Positions 60,794-64,000 of a stretch of DNA of 64,000 bases are shown here, in pieces. How positions within the stretch are numbered: the stretch's first letter is position 1; each line of letters starts with the position of its first letter. The DNA comes from Trametes villosa. Taxonomy: Eukaryota > Basidiomycota > Agaricomycetes > Polyporales > Polyporaceae. The position numbers were made by a program, and so were the translations under genes. A model generated the notes under the pieces. That model was not told where the DNA came from, made no database searches, and saw only the letters and a program-made list of their open reading frames with translations. The stretch is from positions 372,001-436,000 of the forward strand of contig PUDQ02000113.1 of NCBI GenBank assembly GCA_002964805.2, read 5' to 3'.

Positions 60794-63700
60794 ATGTTGG
60801 AACCTCTCGCGGCGACCGTGCTCACCTCCGTCCTCCCAACCCGTCCATTCGCGTCCCATCTATTCGCCTCCAGGTCTGCCATGGGCTGGGCGGTGAGAAG
60901 CGCGACATACGCTCTGCCCCACGACTTTTTCACGCCCCATCCATCAGGCGTCAAGGGCAAAGGGAGGGCTCTGCCGGAGGATGAGCACGGTCTGTGCAGC
61001 AGCACACTAGACGGGAAGGGCGGCAGGGGTAGCGGGGAGGCCCATAGTAAGTCCACGCTCTCGTCTTGCCCCGTGCGCAGGCTCTGAAGAGCCTCTGAGT
61101 AGAGCCGAAGCCGGCTGCTTCGCCTTCCCCCAGAACTTTCTCCACCCGCCAGCGGACACGTCGGACGGTCGGGCAGAACTGCTCAGCCTCGGGGAGCGGA
61201 ACCCACCTGCCTTCCTTGCGGACGTGGTCAAGACAGGTCCACGTAGCCCAGCGACGACATGCGTCCAGCCAGCAAGCACCCCCTCGGACTGAGCAGCCCA
61301 GTCCAGCTCCAGGCGTACGGGAAGCCTGGATGAAGACGTTCACCGCCGTCTCGCAGGGCTCCCGCGACATCTCCCCCGAGGACGCGTGGCAAGCCTACGA
61401 GTCTCTCCTCCGTGGCCGGGCGCCTGGGCCTCCTCCCGTCGCTGTCGCTTTCCTGGCAAACATCGCTCTCTCTGTCGCGCGAGCCTCCCCGGACGAACTG
61501 TCGACAGACATCCTACGGCGCTGGGGCAAGCGGATACAGGACGCCCTGCATCAAATTGATCCTGGCATCCAGGAGATGCCCAACAACATCCTCAAGGTAC
61601 AGTGGAGCTGTGTCCTTGCTGCGACCTCTGGGATGCTAGGAGATATCGACGATGCGGCCGAGGCCCTTGGTCTGCTGTACCGACAAGGGCCCACGGATGC
61701 GAGATTCAAGTCGGCCTTGCAGATACAGGCGTTGGAGGCGTACACCATCCTTCTCTCAGCGATACACGTGTATCGCGGTCCTCACGCCGTTGCTGGTTCG
61801 CTTGTCGGATATCCATGGCTACATCAGCACCTTATTGGCCCTCCAATTCGAACCCTCCAAATCCAGGCGGTCGAAGAATTCTCTCGGGTGGCCTTCTCTC
61901 TGCTGTCTCGCATCGACGATCCTGTCAGCTACCTCGAAGAGTTCCTGCCAGTACTATCCGCCGACCAGGCCTGTGCTTTTGGCATGCTCCTTATCCGTGC
62001 TATGTCGCAAGCGCAGCGGGATCCTTCCCCACTGTATGAAGCGCTACGGCGGAGGTCCGTGCTGATTCCGTCGTGGATGGTCTTCCTGGTTGTGAAGGAG
62101 CTGGCGAGGTTGGGCTCCTTCGACCTCGCCCACAAGCTGCTAACGCCCTTCGCTCGGGCGGATTCTATTGCGCGAGGAGGGAAGGGTTCTCCTCCAGGCT
62201 ACCATTCTACTGCGCTCTTCGTGTCTGCCCGGCAAGGAGATACCGCGGCGGCGGACCGCCATTGGAGCTCCCTAACCCGATCCCAGAGTCCAGGGTCGGA
62301 TGACAAGGCCACCTACATGCACGCGTACGCCGTCGCAAGCCAGCCCGACCGCGTCGTGCAGCTCTTCCACGAGCTCTTCCCGGCGGAGTCTCACACCGGA
62401 CCAAAACATCTTCGTCCTAATACCGTACACTATACTGCCGTCATCTTCGCCTTCTCGCAGGTCGGCGACCTCGATGGCGTTAATGCCTGGCTGGGGGAGC
62501 TCTCCCGGGCGGGCTTCTCCCCAGACCTCCACGTCTACAGCATAATCCTGCAGAGCTTCGCATCTCGTGGGGACGTAGAGTCTATGTCCTCCCTTCTAGA
62601 CCAGCTGCGCAACACCGGCGTCGCGCTCACTGCCGTCATCTACACCACTCTTATCACCACTCTCGCCGCTAGACAAGACCCCGTCGCAGCAGAGCGCATC
62701 TACAAGCGCGCTATCGAGGAGGGCGTCGTGCCCGATCGCAAGATGGTCACCTCCGTCATGAACGCCCACGTCGAAGCGGGTTCGTGGGTCGGCGTCATCC
62801 GCGTCTTCGACTACCTTAACACCGCAGGCCGCCCTGGCGCGTCGGTCACTATCGAGGTGCTCAATACCCTCATTAAGGCCTACGTTCTCATCGGCGCTCC
62901 CTTCCGCATCGTCGCCAACGTCTTCCGCCAGCTCAGCACCGCAAACGTTCGCCCGGATGGACGAACGTTCGCCCTCCTGATCCAGTCCGCTTGCGACTCT
63001 GGCTTCATGGACATCGCGGAGGACCTCTACGCGGAGATGGAGCGGTTGGCCCGTGAGGAGGGTCAGACTGCCTTGCGGGCCAACATCTACGTCCTGACCA
63101 TCCTGCTACGCGGCTACCTACTCACCGGTCGGCGGGTGAAGGCGAAGGAGATCCTCGACCGTATCAAGCAAGCCGGCGTGCAGCCTTCCGCGATCACCTA
63201 CGCCTCCATCCTGAAAGCGTACGGCCAGCAAAGCATCGAGGCGGGCGCGAGCGTTGCGGAAGACTTCCTGGGGTCGCTCATGAGCAAAGGCGACGACCGG
63301 CCTTGGCTAGAGCTGGAGCGCGGACGGCGGCTAGCCCTCGAGACTGTCTATCGCCCCCTCTTGAACACGTACTCCCAGAAGGAGAGGGCTTTCGACGTCG
63401 AGCGGATTCATAGGGAGATGACGGAGGCGGGCGGGGAGCCAACTCTCGGCTCGCTGACGGCGCTACTCGACGTCCATCGGCGCACAGGCAACATCGAGGC
63501 CGTCGAGGCCGTCTGGCCGCAGATCCACCGCCTCGGGCTCGAGTACGGGCGGCAGAACTCCCTGCTCAGCCTCGAGGATGCCGCCAAGCCCAGCCTCGCC
63601 GGGCACGGCGTCGTGATGTGCATCCCCGTCTCGATGTACATCGACGCGCTCTCCGCAGCGGGCGAGCACGCCACGGTCGCACGCGTCTGGAAGCAGCTCA

Positions 63701-64000
63701 AGGACGAAGGGCTGCGCTTCGACTCGCACAACTGGAACCACCTCGTCACCGCGCTCGTGCGCGCGGGCGAGCCGCACCGCGCGTTCGACATCGTCGAGAA
63801 CGTCATCCTCAAGCACCAGGAGCAGGTCCGGCGCCAGCTCGGCCGCGCGCGCGACGTGCACCCGCGCTCGCCGCTCACGCTCGACCTGCCCCCCGCGGAG
63901 GAGGGCGAGCTCGCGCTGCCGCGCGCGGAGGGCCCGCTGCACAACGCGACACGGCGTGCGGTCGCGGTCGAGCGCGCGACGAAGCGCACGGCGAACATGT
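60794..64000 (+). CDS. Pentatricopeptide-repeat protein, probably mitochondrial (3' end outside window)
   Basis: Large helical-repeat RNA-binding protein, likely acting on mitochondrial transcripts in the manner of Pet309/Cya5-type factors. Exon 1 from 60794 (MLEPLAATVLTSVLPTRPFA) is Arg/Ser/Ala-rich like a presequence. It splices via GTAAGT at 61049 and further small exons into a frame open from about 61218 to the right edge. PPR units are visible, for example NTVHYTAVIFAFSQVGDLDG, DLHVYSIILQSFASRGDVES, TAVIYTTLITTLAARQDPVA and SAITYASILKAYGQQS, each with the helix-turn-helix spacing of ~35 residues. More than 1,000 residues lie within the window and no stop is reached. The specific RNA target is unknown. 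Confidence 0.88.

Overview
The window is nuclear DNA of a filamentous fungus, most likely a mushroom-forming basidiomycete (Agaricomycetes; Polyporales is a guess). The reasons are a gene-dense, GC-rich sequence, almost every gene cut by many 50-60 nt GT...AG introns, several short divergent promoters between housekeeping genes, and a two-HMG-box protein resembling Coprinopsis Exp1. About 25 protein genes can be supported. No tRNA, rRNA, CRISPR array or bacterial-type operon was seen. Exon boundaries were worked out by eye from splice signals and reading phase. Gene ends are mostly firm; some first exons are inferred.

Left part (1-23.9 kb): a 3' scrap of a non-LTR retrotransposon runs off the left edge. 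Next is a nucleoside hydrolase gene whose coding exon is broken by a 569-bp non-autonomous hAT-type element with 20-bp terminal inverted repeats and an 8-bp target duplication. A large formin (-) and MCM6 (-) follow. MCM6 shares a 202-bp divergent promoter, which holds an MCB box, with a PTP-like phosphatase (+). Then come VAC14 (-) divergent from the urease accessory gene ureF (+), eIF3f (-) divergent from a tiny four-exon TOM7 (+), and an RNF220-like RING protein (-).

Middle part (23.8-45.5 kb): a GMC oxidoreductase (-), a GH53 endo-galactanase (+), the mitochondrial ATPase AFG1 (+), nicotinamidase (+), a DAO-type FAD oxidoreductase (-), an SBDS-like RTC3 protein (-) with an apparent 4-nt micro-exon and a perfect CRE in its promoter, the mismatch-repair and meiotic endonuclease MLH3 (-), and a TPR-SET protein (+).

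Right part (45.5-64 kb): a secreted CAP/PR-1 protein with a long Ser/Thr-rich stalk (-), prefoldin subunit 2 (-), complex I NDUFS8 (+), a 2.65-kb poorly coding stretch with one unrecognised ORF, an INO80F-domain protein (-), complex I NDUFA13/GRIM-19 (+), the Exp1-like HMG-box factor (+), a GNAT acetyltransferase (-), and a large PPR protein (+) running off the right edge.

Most of the window is ordinary core eukaryotic gene content without a functional cluster; five products are mitochondrial (TOM7, AFG1, NDUFS8, NDUFA13, PPR). I found no convincing new multi-gene system. The most noteworthy items are the hAT insertion allele, the RTC3 micro-exon and its stress-type promoter, and the inferred acylation-like N-terminus of VAC14.
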